Source: Sporosarcina sp. FSL K6-3457
GTDB lineage: Bacteria; Bacillota; Bacilli; Bacillales_A; Planococcaceae
Assembly (NCBI RefSeq): GCF_038007285.1
Contig: NZ_JBBOWX010000001.1
Location: forward strand, 1,939,501-2,003,500
Length of the DNA stretch: 64,000 nucleotides
Direction of reading: 5' to 3'
Shown piece after piece: positions 1 to 9,209 of this stretch (positions within the stretch are counted from its first letter, which is position 1; the number at the start of each line of letters is the position of its first letter). The notes under the pieces are model-generated. The model had not been told where the DNA came from. It did not search any database and was given only the letters and a program-made list of their open reading frames with translations. The position numbers and the translations under genes were made by a program.

Positions 1-1
1 A

Positions 2-640
2 TTGGGTGTTACTTATTTCTTGGAACGCCGCGAGCTAGGCATTATTAATATCGGTGGAGAAGGCTCTATCATCCTAGATGGTGAGGAGTACCAAATGGTT
101 GGTCGAGACGGATTATATGTGGGGAGAGGAACAAAAGAAGTGTTGTTCCGTTCAAAGGATGCGAGCAATCCTGCAAAGTTTTACATTAACTCGGCTCCGG
201 CACATCATACGTATCCAACGGTGAAAATTGATATTAATAATATTAAACCGCTTGAAATGGGTGAACCAGGTACGTTAAACGTTCGTAAAATTTATCAATA
301 CGTTCACCCGAATAACTGTGAGAGCTGCCAGCTACAAATGGGCTTAACGATGCTGCAAGCCGGAAGTGTTTGGAATACAATGCCTTGCCATACGCATGAG
401 CGTCGAATGGAAGTTTATTTATACTTCGATATGGAGCCGGAAACAAGAGTATTCCACTTTATGGGTGAACCAAATGAAACGAGACATTTAGTGATGAAGA
501 ATGAACAAGCAGCTATTTCTCCAAGCTGGTCGATTCATACAGGGACGGCAACGAGTAACTATACATTTATTTGGGGCATGTGCGGAGAGAATATCACATA
601 TGACGATATGGATCACGTCGCGATGGCAGATTTGAGATAA
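2..640 (+). CDS. kduI: 5-keto-4-deoxyuronate isomerase (partial, N-terminus outside window)
   Basis: Cytoplasmic isomerase that converts 5-keto-4-deoxyuronate (DKI, from unsaturated galacturonate) to 2,5-diketo-3-deoxygluconate (DKII) in pectin catabolism. 212 residues are visible; the family is usually about 275, so roughly 65 N-terminal residues lie to the left and the reading frame is open to the edge. The signature [14 protein letters not shown], with metal-binding His and Glu residues, is present, followed by the C-terminal cupin part ([19 protein letters not shown]). The stop is followed 27 bases later by kduD, the next enzyme of the pathway, so the two are almost certainly one operon. 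The leftmost in-frame TTG is not claimed as the true start. Confidence 0.95.
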   Translation: MGVTYFLERRELGIINIGGEGSIILDGEEYQMVGRDGLYVGRGTKEVLFRSKDASNPAKFYINSAPAHHTYPTVKIDINNIKPLEMGEPGTLNVRKIYQYVHPNNCESCQLQMGLTMLQAGSVWNTMPCHTHERRMEVYLYFDMEPETRVFHFMGEPNETRHLVMKNEQAAISPSWSIHTGTATSNYTFIWGMCGENITYDDMDHVAMADLR

Positions 641-667
641 AACAGGGTAATTGGGAGGGCTATAAAT

Positions 668-1450
668 ATGACAAATCAGTTAAATGAATTCTCACTAGAT
701 TTTTTCTCGTTGGCAGGAAAAGTTGCAATTGTGACAGGTGGTAACAAAGGGTTAGGCCAAGGTTACGCAGTGGCACTTGCTAAGGCGGGGGCAGATCTCT
801 TTGTTGTGACACATGGCGATGAGTGGGATGAAACACGAGCGTTAATCGAACAACAAGGACGCCGGGTTGAGTTTTTCCAGGCGGACTTGACAGATAGGAA
901 GAAAGTGAAAGAGCTTGTTGCGAAATGTCAAGAAGTTTACGGACAAGTTGATATTTTAGTCAACAACGCCGGAACGATTCGACGCGCCCCACTACTTGAA
1001 TACAAGGGTGAAGATTGGGATGCAGTAATGGAACTCAATCTCAATTCAATGTTTTTCTTAAGTCAGGAAGTTGCTCACTTAATGGTTAAACAAAAGAGTG
1101 GTAAAATCATTAATATTGCTTCTATGCTATCATTCCAAGGTGGGAAATTTGTTCCTCCATATACAGCGAGTAAGCATGGTGTTGTAGGCTTAACGAAAGC
1201 ATTTACGAATGAGTTAGCAGAACACGGCATTCAAGTAAATGCGATTGCACCCGGCTATGTAAAAACAGCAAATACGGCTCCTATTCGTGCGGATGAGAAA
1301 CGCAATAGTGAAATATTAGCACGCATACCAGCAGGACGCTGGGCGGATCCAGCAGACTTAATGGGCACGGTCGTGTTCTTAGCAAGTAAGGCATCTGACT
1401 ATATGAATGGTTCCATTATTGCTATAGATGGTGGATGGTTATCTAGATAA
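668..1450 (+). CDS. kduD: 2-dehydro-3-deoxy-D-gluconate 5-dehydrogenase (SDR)
   Basis: Classical short-chain dehydrogenase of 260 residues, reducing DKII to 2-keto-3-deoxygluconate (KDG) with NAD(P)H. Visible motifs: the cofactor loop TGGNKGLG (residues 23-30), NNAG (99-102), and the catalytic Ser152, Tyr165 and Lys169 (YTASK). The sequence also fits the KduD subfamily in its opening (FSLDFFSLAGKVA) and its ending (SIIAIDGGWLSR). The ATG is preceded by GGGAGG at a good distance. It follows kduI by 27 bases. A strong hairpin lies directly after the stop. Confidence 0.93.
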   Translation: MTNQLNEFSLDFFSLAGKVAIVTGGNKGLGQGYAVALAKAGADLFVVTHGDEWDETRALIEQQGRRVEFFQADLTDRKKVKELVAKCQEVYGQVDILVNNAGTIRRAPLLEYKGEDWDAVMELNLNSMFFLSQEVAHLMVKQKSGKIINIASMLSFQGGKFVPPYTASKHGVVGLTKAFTNELAEHGIQVNAIAPGYVKTANTAPIRADEKRNSEILARIPAGRWADPADLMGTVVFLASKASDYMNGSIIAIDGGWLSR

Positions 1451-1457
1451 CACGTTT

Positions 1458-1492
1458 AATACGCCGTATCACAGTCCGTGATACGGCGTATT
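1458..1492 (+). terminator. Hairpin after kduD (terminator or attenuator)
   Basis: A perfect 15-bp stem (AATACGCCGTATCAC, loop AGTCC) lies just after the kduD stop. The tail is only weakly T-rich (TTTGATAT), and the next gene begins 25 bases later. Partial termination or protection of the kduID message seems likelier than a full stop. Confidence 0.6.
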
Positions 1493-1516
1493 TGATATAT
1501 GACGAGGAGGATTACA

Positions 1517-2362
1517 ATGGAATTGAATTTAGGGATACGTGCACATGATATTGAAAATCAGACGACAGTAGAGGGGTTAGTAGAAGAAATCTCAAATAAG
1601 GGATTAACATCTGTGCAGCTAGCGCTAGGAAAATCTTTTACAAATATGAATACGGGTGTTGGCAGTTTAAGCCCTGGTTTTGCTCGCTATATTGGGGATG
1701 CATTCCGGAAGAAAGATGTTCAAATTGCAGTGTTAGGCTGCTATATTCATATGATTCATCCTGATAAAGAGAAGAGAAAACAGGAATTGGATCGATTTAA
1801 AGAGCATATTCGCTTTGCAAGAGATTTTGGTTGTAGTATCGTTGGTACTGAAACAGGTAACGTCTATGAAAAGACAGGATATACGGTAGATAATTATGAG
1901 GAGCAACCTTTTTTAGATGTAGTAGAGAGCGTGAGTGAATTAGTAGTAGAAGCAGAAAAATTCGGTGTCATTGTTGCCATAGAAGGAGGCATCAATCATC
2001 CGGTTTATTCCCCACAAGTATTAAAAAGGCTATTGGATAGTATTGATTCGCCGAACCTCCAAGTCATCTTTGATCCGGCAAACTTTTTGAATCCTACGAA
2101 CTATCAAAGACAAGAGGAAGTTTTTCAAGAAGCAATGGACCTTTTTGGAGATAGAATGGTCATCATGCACGCTAAAGATTTTATCATTGAAGACGGTTGG
2201 ATTAAGATGGTGCCAGTAGGTACAGGATTATTAAACTATGATGCAGTCTTTAAATTGATAAAGCCAAGGAAACCATATATCAATGTTCTCTTAGAGAACA
2301 CAAGAGAGCCCTTCATCAATGATAGCATTGCGTTTTTAAAGGAGAAATACAAACAAGCTTAA
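1517..2362 (+). CDS. Sugar phosphate isomerase/epimerase, TIM barrel (xylose isomerase-like)
   Basis: 281-residue AP-endonuclease-2/xylose-isomerase-like barrel. Metal-ligand type segments are visible: GTETGN (strand with Glu), VAIEGG, IFDPANFLNP, IMHAKDF and VLLENTREP near the C-terminus. The ATG at 1517 is preferred over the in-frame ATG at 1499 because GAGGAGG lies between them at the right distance for 1517. It is followed after 19 bases by the inositol-monophosphatase-like gene, so the two are probably cotranscribed. The substrate is not shown by the sequence; a keto-sugar or keto-sugar acid is likely from context. It could replace an unrelated isomerase of the uronate pathway. Confidence 0.8.
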   Translation: MELNLGIRAHDIENQTTVEGLVEEISNKGLTSVQLALGKSFTNMNTGVGSLSPGFARYIGDAFRKKDVQIAVLGCYIHMIHPDKEKRKQELDRFKEHIRFARDFGCSIVGTETGNVYEKTGYTVDNYEEQPFLDVVESVSELVVEAEKFGVIVAIEGGINHPVYSPQVLKRLLDSIDSPNLQVIFDPANFLNPTNYQRQEEVFQEAMDLFGDRMVIMHAKDFIIEDGWIKMVPVGTGLLNYDAVFKLIKPRKPYINVLLENTREPFINDSIAFLKEKYKQA

Positions 2363-2381
2363 CGAGGAGGAGGAGAGTTAT

Positions 2382-3191
2382 ATGGATAAAAATCTGCGTG
2401 ATGACATTTTTCAGTATGCAAAAGAATGGGTCCTACAAGCTGGCGAAACGATTCGTGCAAAAATTAATGATCCACTCATTATTGATACGAAATCTAACCC
2501 AAAAGATCTTGTCACGACGATGGATAAGGAAACCGAGTATTTCTTAGCTGCAAATATTAAAAAAACATATCCTCATCACTTATTGTTTAGTGAGGAAGGC
2601 TATGGAGATGATGTCACATCATTGGATGGGATTGTATGGATAGTTGATCCTATAGATGGCACTATGAACTTCGTACAGCAGAAGAGGAATTTTGCGATTT
2701 CCGTAGGTATCTTTTCTGAAGGAATTGGTGAAATTGGCTTTGTTTACGATGTCATGGCTGATATTTTGTATAGCGCTAAAAGAAATGAAGGGGCTTATAA
2801 AAATGATGTGAAGTTACCACTCCTAAAGCCACAACTTGTGCTCGACGAAGCGATGCTCGGATTTAATCACCATTGGTTATGTGAAAATAGTGTCATGGAT
2901 GAGCGAGTTATGCAACAACTTGTTAAGAAAATAAGGGGCTCAAGATCTTACGGTTCTGCTGCTTTAAAGCTTGCTTATGTCGCAGAAGGCATTATAGATG
3001 GTTATTTAACAATGAATCTTGCTCCATGGGATATAGCAGGCGGTATTATTCTTGTGAAAGAGGTCGGGGGGATCACCACTGATTTAGATGGGGCTCCCGT
3101 GACTCTGTTGACAAACGAATCTACTCTAACCTGTCATCCAGCCATTCAACAGGAGATTATTCATGAATATTTACAACAAGGGAAAAAATAA
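2382..3191 (+). CDS. Inositol monophosphatase family phosphatase
   Basis: 269 residues with the full Mg2+/Li+-sensitive phosphatase signature: Glu71/Glu72, then WIVDPIDGTMNF (Asp89, Asp92, Gly93, Thr94), and the C-terminal APWDIAGG motif (Trp216, Asp217). Family members hydrolyse inositol-1-phosphate, fructose-1,6-bisphosphate, histidinol phosphate or PAP; the sequence does not say which. The start has GAGGAGGAGAG upstream. Its position behind a sugar isomerase in a kdu operon suggests a sugar (acid) phosphate substrate, but it could also be a housekeeping SuhB-type enzyme. The stop is followed at once by a bidirectional terminator. Confidence 0.85.
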   Translation: MDKNLRDDIFQYAKEWVLQAGETIRAKINDPLIIDTKSNPKDLVTTMDKETEYFLAANIKKTYPHHLLFSEEGYGDDVTSLDGIVWIVDPIDGTMNFVQQKRNFAISVGIFSEGIGEIGFVYDVMADILYSAKRNEGAYKNDVKLPLLKPQLVLDEAMLGFNHHWLCENSVMDERVMQQLVKKIRGSRSYGSAALKLAYVAEGIIDGYLTMNLAPWDIAGGIILVKEVGGITTDLDGAPVTLLTNESTLTCHPAIQQEIIHEYLQQGKK

Positions 3192-3194
3192 TCT

Positions 3195-3237
3195 TGTATA
3201 GGGAGGCGACTTGGCCGCATCCCTATACATTTTTTTT
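3195..3237. terminator. Bidirectional terminator; copy 1 of a 35-bp palindromic repeat
   Basis: A 35-base near-palindrome (3195-3229; arms TGTATAGGGA and TCCCTATACA) is followed by a run of eight T. It sits between convergent genes. It is almost identical, in inverted orientation, to 21489-21523. Confidence 0.85.
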
Positions 3238-4218
3238 AGCTGCGCAGCTGGCTCTTTCAGTTAGAATAGGGGTTAGTTTTTTTACAGTAGGGTGTACATC
3301 TTTTTCTTCAATGAACTTAATAATGGTTGTAACTATTTCTGTCGCTAGTCTATCGACCGGTACACCAATACATGTTAATGGAATTTCTATATCGGCCATT
3401 TGGGGGATATTGTCGTAACTAATAATGGAAACGTCTTCAGGAATAGCGAGGTTTTTTTCCTTAATACCTCGAATAATTCCTCCACTAATATCAAAGCTCC
3501 CTCCAACAATTGCTGTAGGATGAGTAGGGGAGTTCGGGATTTTTTTGGTTGCCAAATATCCATCGTATGAATTCAGCCCAGCTGTATCGATTAACTGATT
3601 ATCGTCAGAGGATAAACCAAAGAGAGTCATCGCCTTTTTAAATCCTTTGTGTTTCTCGATTTGCATGTGATCAGTAGATGAGAGGTCTCCAATATAAATA
3701 ATATCTGTATGGCCTAAATGATATAAATATCTTACAGCTTCATACATTGCTAACTCGTGGTTGGCATCGATAATAGGATATGGAGGATTCTCTTTTTCTG
3801 CAACCCCATAGGAAAGTAGAGGAATTGTATTCGCATCGATGGATAAATCCATATTTTCTTCAAATAAAATGATTCCATCCGTTTGAAATCTTTTAAAAGT
3901 ATCTACAGCTATTTGTACGGGGTCAACGGAAAGAATCATTGAATAGGGTGTTGTGTTAATTTCATCACTAATTTTTGTTACTAGTGTCGACAGGACAACT
4001 CGCTCGATTGTCGGCCAAATGAGCCCGATAATCCTAGTTTGCTTAGAGGCAAGTCTTTGGGCAGCAAAATTAGGCTCATAACCTAATTCCTTAGCAATTT
4101 CAATAATCCTTTTTTTGGTGTCCTCTTTAACCAAAGGGCTATTATTTAATGCTTTTGATACAGTGGAGTAACTCACTTGGGCAACTTTCGCAATGTCTTT
4201 TATCGTTATGTTCATCAT
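3223..4218 (-). CDS. LacI-family transcriptional regulator (candidate KdgR-like repressor)
   Basis: 331 residues. The N-terminal LacI helix-turn-helix is clear (ITIKDIAKVAQVSYSTVSKALN, then the hinge-like PNFAAQRLASK), followed by a periplasmic-binding-protein-like effector domain (about residues 60-330). The start is one of two adjacent ATGs (4218 or 4215) preceded by GGTGAT. The gene is divergent from the binding-protein gene at 4491 and convergent with the kdu operon, so it probably controls pectin-sugar genes; the effector (KDG or a uronate) is inferred. Upstream of its own start lies TAACAACGTT, identical to the half-site of the twin palindromes near 23.0 kb, making it a candidate regulator of those sites. 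Confidence 0.9.
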   Translation of the reverse strand: MMNITIKDIAKVAQVSYSTVSKALNNSPLVKEDTKKRIIEIAKELGYEPNFAAQRLASKQTRIIGLIWPTIERVVLSTLVTKISDEINTTPYSMILSVDPVQIAVDTFKRFQTDGIILFEENMDLSIDANTIPLLSYGVAEKENPPYPIIDANHELAMYEAVRYLYHLGHTDIIYIGDLSSTDHMQIEKHKGFKKAMTLFGLSSDDNQLIDTAGLNSYDGYLATKKIPNSPTHPTAIVGGSFDISGGIIRGIKEKNLAIPEDVSIISYDNIPQMADIEIPLTCIGVPVDRLATEIVTTIIKFIEEKDVHPTVKKLTPILTERASCAAKKNV

Positions 4219-4265
4219 TGATCACCTGTTTCAGTATTTGCTATTTATTCTAATGTAACATAAAG

Positions 4266-4285
4266 TAACAACGTTTTCATTGTTG
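4266..4285. promoter_or_regulatory. LacI-type operator-like sequence
   Basis: TAACAACGTT matches one arm of the perfect palindromes at 22999-23016 and 23130-23149. The second arm (TTCATTGTTG) is degenerate. It lies 48 bases upstream of the minus-strand LacI gene, where autoregulation is common. Binding is inferred. Confidence 0.4.
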
Positions 4286-4365
4286 AGACGATTCAAGCTG
4301 AAAAGAATAGAAGTATATCAATAAATGGTGGTATAACTGTAGAAAGAATAATCAGTATGTTGTCA

Positions 4366-4379
4366 TGGAAGCGTTTTCA
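4366..4379 (+). promoter_or_regulatory. cre box (CcpA site) upstream of the 4491 ABC operon
   Basis: TGGAAGCGTTTTCA fits the cre core (TG, AA, CG and CA positions conserved), 112 bases upstream of the binding-protein start. It suggests carbon catabolite control of this importer operon. Confidence 0.55.
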
Positions 4380-4490
4380 CCTTGGTGTGACTGGGTTTGT
4401 AGGAGTATAAGAAATTGATTATATACGATATAGGTACTTATAACTTATGCTAAATGTGCAGTACAAAAAGAAGAAGGGGTGTTTGATAAT

Positions 4491-6026
4491 ATGAACTGGA
4501 AAAAAGGGGTAACGGCTTTATTTTCGATGCTGGTAGTTTTAATGGTGTTAGTGGCATGTAGTAATGATAAACCGAAAGATGAAAGCGCTTCACCGTCTAC
4601 AACGAGCGACACAAGTAAAGGGGAGTCGGCTGGGAAGGAAAAAGAAAAAACGAAACTTTCTATAATGACGAAGCTCCACACTGCGGAAGTGCCGGATGAA
4701 AAACTACTTAGATTAGTAGAAGAAGCTGCAAATGTAGAAATCAAAATGGAATGGGTTCCTGACAATAACTATAGTGATAAGTTAAATACTGCATTCGCAA
4801 CTGGAACATTTGCACAAGCTGTAACAATGGGAGCAGATCAGGTAGACCAATTCAAAGGTGCAATTCGTGATGGTCAGTTCTGGGAAATCGGTCCTTACCT
4901 TTCTGAGTTTTCAAATTTAGGGAAGTTAAAAGATGAAGTGGTTAACAATACAATGGTTGATGGGAAAGTTTACTCTCTTTATCAAGGTAGACCACTATCT
5001 CGACAAGGCATGATTTATCGAAAAGACTGGGCTGATAACTTAGGTTTGGAAGCACCAAAAACAGTAGAAGAGTTCTATGAAATGGCAAGAGCATTTACGG
5101 AAGACGATCCAGATGGTAATGGTAAACATGACACAATCGGCTTAACAGATAGAAGTGATTTAATCTATGGTGCATTTAAAACGATTGCATCTTGGTATGG
5201 AACACCAAATAACTGGGGCGAACAAGGTGGAGAGTTGCAGCCTGAATTCATGTTCCCAGAGTATATGAATGCAATGAACTTCATGAAAGATTTACGTGAT
5301 GATAAGTTTATGAACCAAGATTTCCCTGTTACAAGTAAAGAAGATCAGCAGGCATTGTTGAAAAATGGGACAGCTGGTATTTATATCGGTGCAATGGTTG
5401 ATATTTTAGGGTTGTATAATGATGCAGTTGAGCTTAACCCGGATTTAGTATTTGATGTACACAACTATGTTGCAGGCCCAACTGGTGAATTTACAGTATG
5501 GTCGAATCCAGGGTATAACAATGAAATCCTGTTTCCTAAATCTGCAATCAAAACAGAAGAAGAGTTGAAAGATATTTTAGCTTTTTACGACTTAATGATG
5601 ACACCAGAACTTTCTAACCTTGTTCAATGGGGAGTAGAAGGAGAACATTATTCTGTTGTAGATGGATATGCAGTAATTGATAGCGATCAAGATAAAATTC
5701 AAAGAGAAGTATTTGCGTACAATATGCTAGGCATTGGTGAAGCAGAAACAAACGGCAGATACGAATCACGTTTCGATTATGAACCGCGTCAAAAAGCTGA
5801 GGCATTAATTTTAGAAAATGATAGTCACTTAATACAAGATCCTACACTTACACTAGATTCAGAAACTTATATTCAAGATGGAGATCGTTTACAAGCAATC
5901 ATCAACGATGCAACGTACAACTATATCCTAGGCGGAATTGACGAAGCTGGATTTAACAAAGAAATTGAAAAGTGGAAATCTGAAGGCGGAAGTAAAATTA
6001 TTGAAGAGTTTAATGCATCTAGATAA
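4491..6026 (+). CDS. Extracellular solute-binding lipoprotein, YtcQ/LipO-like
   Basis: 511-residue family-1 oligosaccharide-binding lipoprotein. The signal peptide ends in the lipobox LVAC (Cys23), followed by a Ser/Lys/Glu-rich linker to about residue 55. The start at 4491 is chosen because AGAAGGGGTG sits just upstream; an in-frame GTG at 4479 overlaps that site. The binding domain has a Ca-site-like stretch (DDPDGNGKHDTIGL) typical of the large LplA/YtcQ group. With the two permeases downstream it forms an importer like YtcQ-YteP-YtcP of Bacillus subtilis, which takes up rhamnogalacturonan-derived oligosaccharides. Substrate assignment rests on family and context. Confidence 0.9.
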   Translation: MNWKKGVTALFSMLVVLMVLVACSNDKPKDESASPSTTSDTSKGESAGKEKEKTKLSIMTKLHTAEVPDEKLLRLVEEAANVEIKMEWVPDNNYSDKLNTAFATGTFAQAVTMGADQVDQFKGAIRDGQFWEIGPYLSEFSNLGKLKDEVVNNTMVDGKVYSLYQGRPLSRQGMIYRKDWADNLGLEAPKTVEEFYEMARAFTEDDPDGNGKHDTIGLTDRSDLIYGAFKTIASWYGTPNNWGEQGGELQPEFMFPEYMNAMNFMKDLRDDKFMNQDFPVTSKEDQQALLKNGTAGIYIGAMVDILGLYNDAVELNPDLVFDVHNYVAGPTGEFTVWSNPGYNNEILFPKSAIKTEEELKDILAFYDLMMTPELSNLVQWGVEGEHYSVVDGYAVIDSDQDKIQREVFAYNMLGIGEAETNGRYESRFDYEPRQKAEALILENDSHLIQDPTLTLDSETYIQDGDRLQAIINDATYNYILGGIDEAGFNKEIEKWKSEGGSKIIEEFNASR

Positions 6027-6091
6027 TTAATAAAGTAGAAGATCCTATTCAATTGTTCTAACAAATTGACTTTGACATGCAGTCCATTGAA

Positions 6092-6124
6092 TCGCACAGG
6101 AGGGGATTCCCCTCCTTGTTGCGA
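6092..6124 (+). terminator. Stable hairpin between binding-protein and permease genes
   Basis: AGGAGGGG (6098-6105) pairs with CCCCTCCT (6109-6116), extended by TCGCA/TGCGA. There is no T-run, so it probably protects or attenuates the message and gives more binding protein than permease. Confidence 0.6.
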
Positions 6125-6249
6125 TAAGGAGCAATTATTAGACACGAAAGAAATCCTTTTCAAGGCATATGTATAAAATGTTTTTGATTAGGTAGATATA
6201 TGAGATTAAAGTGGTTTAGAATTCTACCTCCTAAGAAAGGGTGATAACA

Positions 6250-7203
6250 ATGACTCAGCAGATTACTTTTCCGAAATCGGACAGTACGCAGAAAGCAAAA
6301 AACAGCTTGCTAAAAAGGCTTGCAAAGCATAAAATGCTTTACTTAATGATTGCTCCCGGTCTGTTATATTTATTTATTTATAAATATATTCCTATGTTCG
6401 GGATGATCATATCTTTTCAAGATTATAAACCTTACTTAGGAATAGCCGGAAGTGAATGGGTAGGGCTTAAGCATTTTGAGAGATTATTTACATCATCAGA
6501 TTTTTGGATGATTTTAAAAAATACGCTAGTCCTATTTGGATTACAAATACTAATTTATTTCCCAATACCTATCGTTTTAGCATTAATGTTGAATGAATTA
6601 AGAAACGAAAAGTATAAAAAAATGGTTCAAACGTTTATTTATTTACCGCACTTCATGTCGTGGGTTGTTGTTGTTTCCATCAGTTATGTATTGTTCACAA
6701 TGGACGGTGGAATCATAAACGGCTTGCTGAAGAGTGCAGGATCAGAACAAATCAATTTCTTATTGGATGCTAACTGGTTCCGTCCTATGTACATTGGGCA
6801 AGTCATTTGGCGTGAGGCTGGTTGGGGAACAATTATTTTCCTTGCAGCAGTTGCTTCAGTGGATCCGCAGTTATACGAAGCGGCGAAGATGGATGGTGCT
6901 AATCGATTTAGACAAATGTGGCATATTACGCTACCTGCCATTAAAAGTGTCATTGTCATACTGTTAATACTTAAAATTGGTGATGTATTAGAGCTCGGAT
7001 TTGAACATGTATTCTTATTATTAAATTCAACAAATCGTCATGTAGCTGAAATTTTTGATACATACGTTTATGTAGCAGGGCTACGACAGGGGCAATTCAG
7101 CTATGCAACCGCAGTTGGATTATTTAAGGGCTTTGTAGGTCTTGTACTTGTTATTCTCGCCAACTGGTTGGCAAAAAAGAATGGCGAAGAAGGTATTTAT
7201 TAA
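6250..7203 (+). CDS. ABC sugar importer permease, YteP/LplB-like
   Basis: 317-residue inner-membrane permease with about six membrane helices. The conserved EAA loop (YEAAKMDGANRFRQMWHITL), which docks the ATPase, lies near residue 215. The N-terminus (HKMLYLMIAPGLLYLFIYKY) and VGLKHFERLF are typical of the LplB/YteP group. Start 6250 is preferred over the GTG at 6241 because AAAGGGTGAT precedes it at the right spacing. It is followed after 23 bases by the partner permease. No ATPase gene is nearby. Confidence 0.92.
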   Translation: MTQQITFPKSDSTQKAKNSLLKRLAKHKMLYLMIAPGLLYLFIYKYIPMFGMIISFQDYKPYLGIAGSEWVGLKHFERLFTSSDFWMILKNTLVLFGLQILIYFPIPIVLALMLNELRNEKYKKMVQTFIYLPHFMSWVVVVSISYVLFTMDGGIINGLLKSAGSEQINFLLDANWFRPMYIGQVIWREAGWGTIIFLAAVASVDPQLYEAAKMDGANRFRQMWHITLPAIKSVIVILLILKIGDVLELGFEHVFLLLNSTNRHVAEIFDTYVYVAGLRQGQFSYATAVGLFKGFVGLVLVILANWLAKKNGEEGIY

Positions 7204-7226
7204 TGCTTTAAGGAGGTGTTGTACAA

Positions 7227-8102
7227 ATGATTCAAGACAAATCGGTTGGAAGTCGCTTATTTACTTTTATTAACACATCACTACTAACAATCGTAGCGCT
7301 AGTAACGATATTACCCTTTATTCACGTTTTAGGGAGTTCCTTTGCAACGGGTGCTGAAATTGCGAGTAAAAACTTTCTATTGTTTCCGACGAAATTCACA
7401 TTAAGTGCATATAAATATATATTTTCAACGGATACAGTCTTAAAATCTATTCTCATATCTATATTTGTAACCGTTGTTGGTACGACTTGGAGTATGCTAC
7501 TCTCTACCATGACAGCGTATGGATTATCGCGCAAAGACCTGCCTGGTAGAAGATATATTATGTTTTTCATCGTCTTTACAATGCTTTTTAATGGTGGAAT
7601 TATTCCGACATTTATCATTGTACAAAAGACGGGGTTATTGGATTCGTTAGCAGCTTTAATTATTCCAGTGTCCATTAACGTATTTAATATGATTATCTTA
7701 AAAACATTTTTCCAAAACTTACCTTCCGGCTTGGAAGAGTCAGCTAAAATTGATGGGGCTGGTGATTTCGCTGTACTATTTAAAATTGTAATCCCATGCT
7801 CATTGCCGGCGATTGCAACGATTTCACTATTTTATGGAGTAACCTATTGGAATACCTATATGCATGCCATTTTATATTTAAGTGATGCTGCAAAATGGCC
7901 CGTCCAAGTGCTACTACGTCAAATTGTTGTTTTAGCAACGGGTATTTCATACGATAGTGCTGCATACTCAGATGTACCACCTCCATCCCAATCAGTAAAA
8001 ATGGCGGTTATCGTTGTTGCAACGGTTCCAATCCTACTTGTATATCCTTTCCTACAAAAGCATTTTGCAAAAGGTGCTTTACTAGGATCCGTAAAAGAAT
8101 AA
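7227..8102 (+). CDS. ABC sugar importer permease, YtcP/LplC-like
   Basis: 291 residues, about six membrane helices, carrying the EAA-type loop (EESAKIDGAGDFAVLFKIVI). It is the second half of the permease pair with the gene at 6250. The C-terminus (YPFLQKHFAKGALLGSVKE) is the standard ending of the LplC/YtcP group. The ribosome site is near perfect (AAGGAGGTG). It belongs to the same operon as the binding protein at 4491. Confidence 0.92.
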   Translation: MIQDKSVGSRLFTFINTSLLTIVALVTILPFIHVLGSSFATGAEIASKNFLLFPTKFTLSAYKYIFSTDTVLKSILISIFVTVVGTTWSMLLSTMTAYGLSRKDLPGRRYIMFFIVFTMLFNGGIIPTFIIVQKTGLLDSLAALIIPVSINVFNMIILKTFFQNLPSGLEESAKIDGAGDFAVLFKIVIPCSLPAIATISLFYGVTYWNTYMHAILYLSDAAKWPVQVLLRQIVVLATGISYDSAAYSDVPPPSQSVKMAVIVVATVPILLVYPFLQKHFAKGALLGSVKE

Positions 8103-8136
8103 ATAGGCTTCTCATTATTTTTGAGGGGGATATAAG

Positions 8137-9156
8137 ATGTGGTCTGCTGATGGTTATTTGAATAGTTTGTATACTGAAAGTGTGAAGTCACATATAAATG
8201 TGTTCGATGAAGCTGGAAAGATTGATTTGAAAAATAAATTCCAACAATTATTAGGGAACTTTGAAGGAGAGGAGGAAGAGCTGGCCCCTCTACTACTTGA
8301 GCGGTCAGATATGGGCTCTTATCTCCGATTACGTGTTGAAATATCGACAATTCAGCAATTAAGAATGCCTGTCTATCTATTAATCCCTAAAAATAGAGAG
8401 GGCACTAAATTGCCTGCTGTCCTCGCTATTCATGGACATGGCTATGGCAGTAAAGAGGCTGTTGGATTACATCCAGATGGTTCACAGAGAACAGACGTCG
8501 GGTACCATAAAGAGTTTGCAATTGAGCTTGTAAAAAAGGGAGTTGTTGTTATTGTCCCAGAATTAATAGGGTTTGGCGATCGGAAATTACAGTCAGATCC
8601 TGGAGGGAATTCACCTACAGACAACTCCTGCTTTATGATTGCTAGTCAATTACTTTTAGTAGGGAAGACGTTGGCGGGCCTGCGAGTACAAGAATGTAGA
8701 CGTGTCATTGACTACTTGCAATCGCTCGAGGAAGTAGATGAAAGTAAAATTGGTTGCATCGGGATATCAGGAGGAGGTTTAGTTGCTTCCTTCACTGCAA
8801 TCCTAGACGATAGAATAAAGGCGACGGTTGTAAGCGGATATACAAGTACGTTTAAAGGCAGCATTATGGATAGAAGGCATTGCTTGGATAACTATGTACC
8901 AAGCATATTGGAATATACTGAAATGCCAAATTTAATCGGCTTAATAGCTCCAAGGGCTCTTTTTATCGAAGCAGGCACAGCCGATCATCTTTTTCCGCTT
9001 AAAGAATCATTAGTTGCGATAGAGAGGCTAGCAAAAATCTATCAAACATTTGATGCTGAAGAGTCGTTTTCATCTCATATATTTGAGGGAGGACATGAAA
9101 TAAATGGGGAAAAATCATTCGAATGGTTGATACATCACATCTCCTTTGTCCTATAA
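8137..9156 (+). CDS. Alpha/beta hydrolase, acetylesterase-like
   Basis: 339-residue alpha/beta hydrolase. The oxyanion-side motif LAIHGHGYGSKE, nucleophile elbow GISGGG (Ser211), the acid segment AGTADHLFP and the late His in EGGHEING form a plausible catalytic triad. It resembles the dienelactone-hydrolase/acetyl-xylan-esterase group (Abhydrolase_7-like). There is no signal peptide, so it is probably cytoplasmic and acts on imported oligosaccharides. It lies 34 bases behind the permeases in the same operon. Deacetylation of pectin oligomers is an inference. Confidence 0.78.
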   Translation: MWSADGYLNSLYTESVKSHINVFDEAGKIDLKNKFQQLLGNFEGEEEELAPLLLERSDMGSYLRLRVEISTIQQLRMPVYLLIPKNREGTKLPAVLAIHGHGYGSKEAVGLHPDGSQRTDVGYHKEFAIELVKKGVVVIVPELIGFGDRKLQSDPGGNSPTDNSCFMIASQLLLVGKTLAGLRVQECRRVIDYLQSLEEVDESKIGCIGISGGGLVASFTAILDDRIKATVVSGYTSTFKGSIMDRRHCLDNYVPSILEYTEMPNLIGLIAPRALFIEAGTADHLFPLKESLVAIERLAKIYQTFDAEESFSSHIFEGGHEINGEKSFEWLIHHISFVL

Positions 9157-9165
9157 TGAATCATT

Positions 9166-9206
9166 AAAAAATCCACCAAATGACTGTTGTCAATGGTGGA
9201 TTTTTT
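9166..9206. terminator. Bidirectional rho-independent terminator
   Basis: AAAAAATCCACCA pairs with TGGTGGATTTTTT around a 15-base loop. It ends the importer operon on the plus strand and the AraC gene on the minus strand. Confidence 0.9.
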
Positions 9207-9209
9207 GTA

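Noticed and set aside
3194..3418. Plus-strand open frame overlapping the LacI gene
   Set aside because: It starts inside the terminator and is antisense to a well-supported LacI coding region.
4445..4765. Minus-strand open frame opposite the binding-protein start
   Set aside because: Its composition (Ser-rich) mirrors the linker of the binding lipoprotein on the other strand; no ribosome site.
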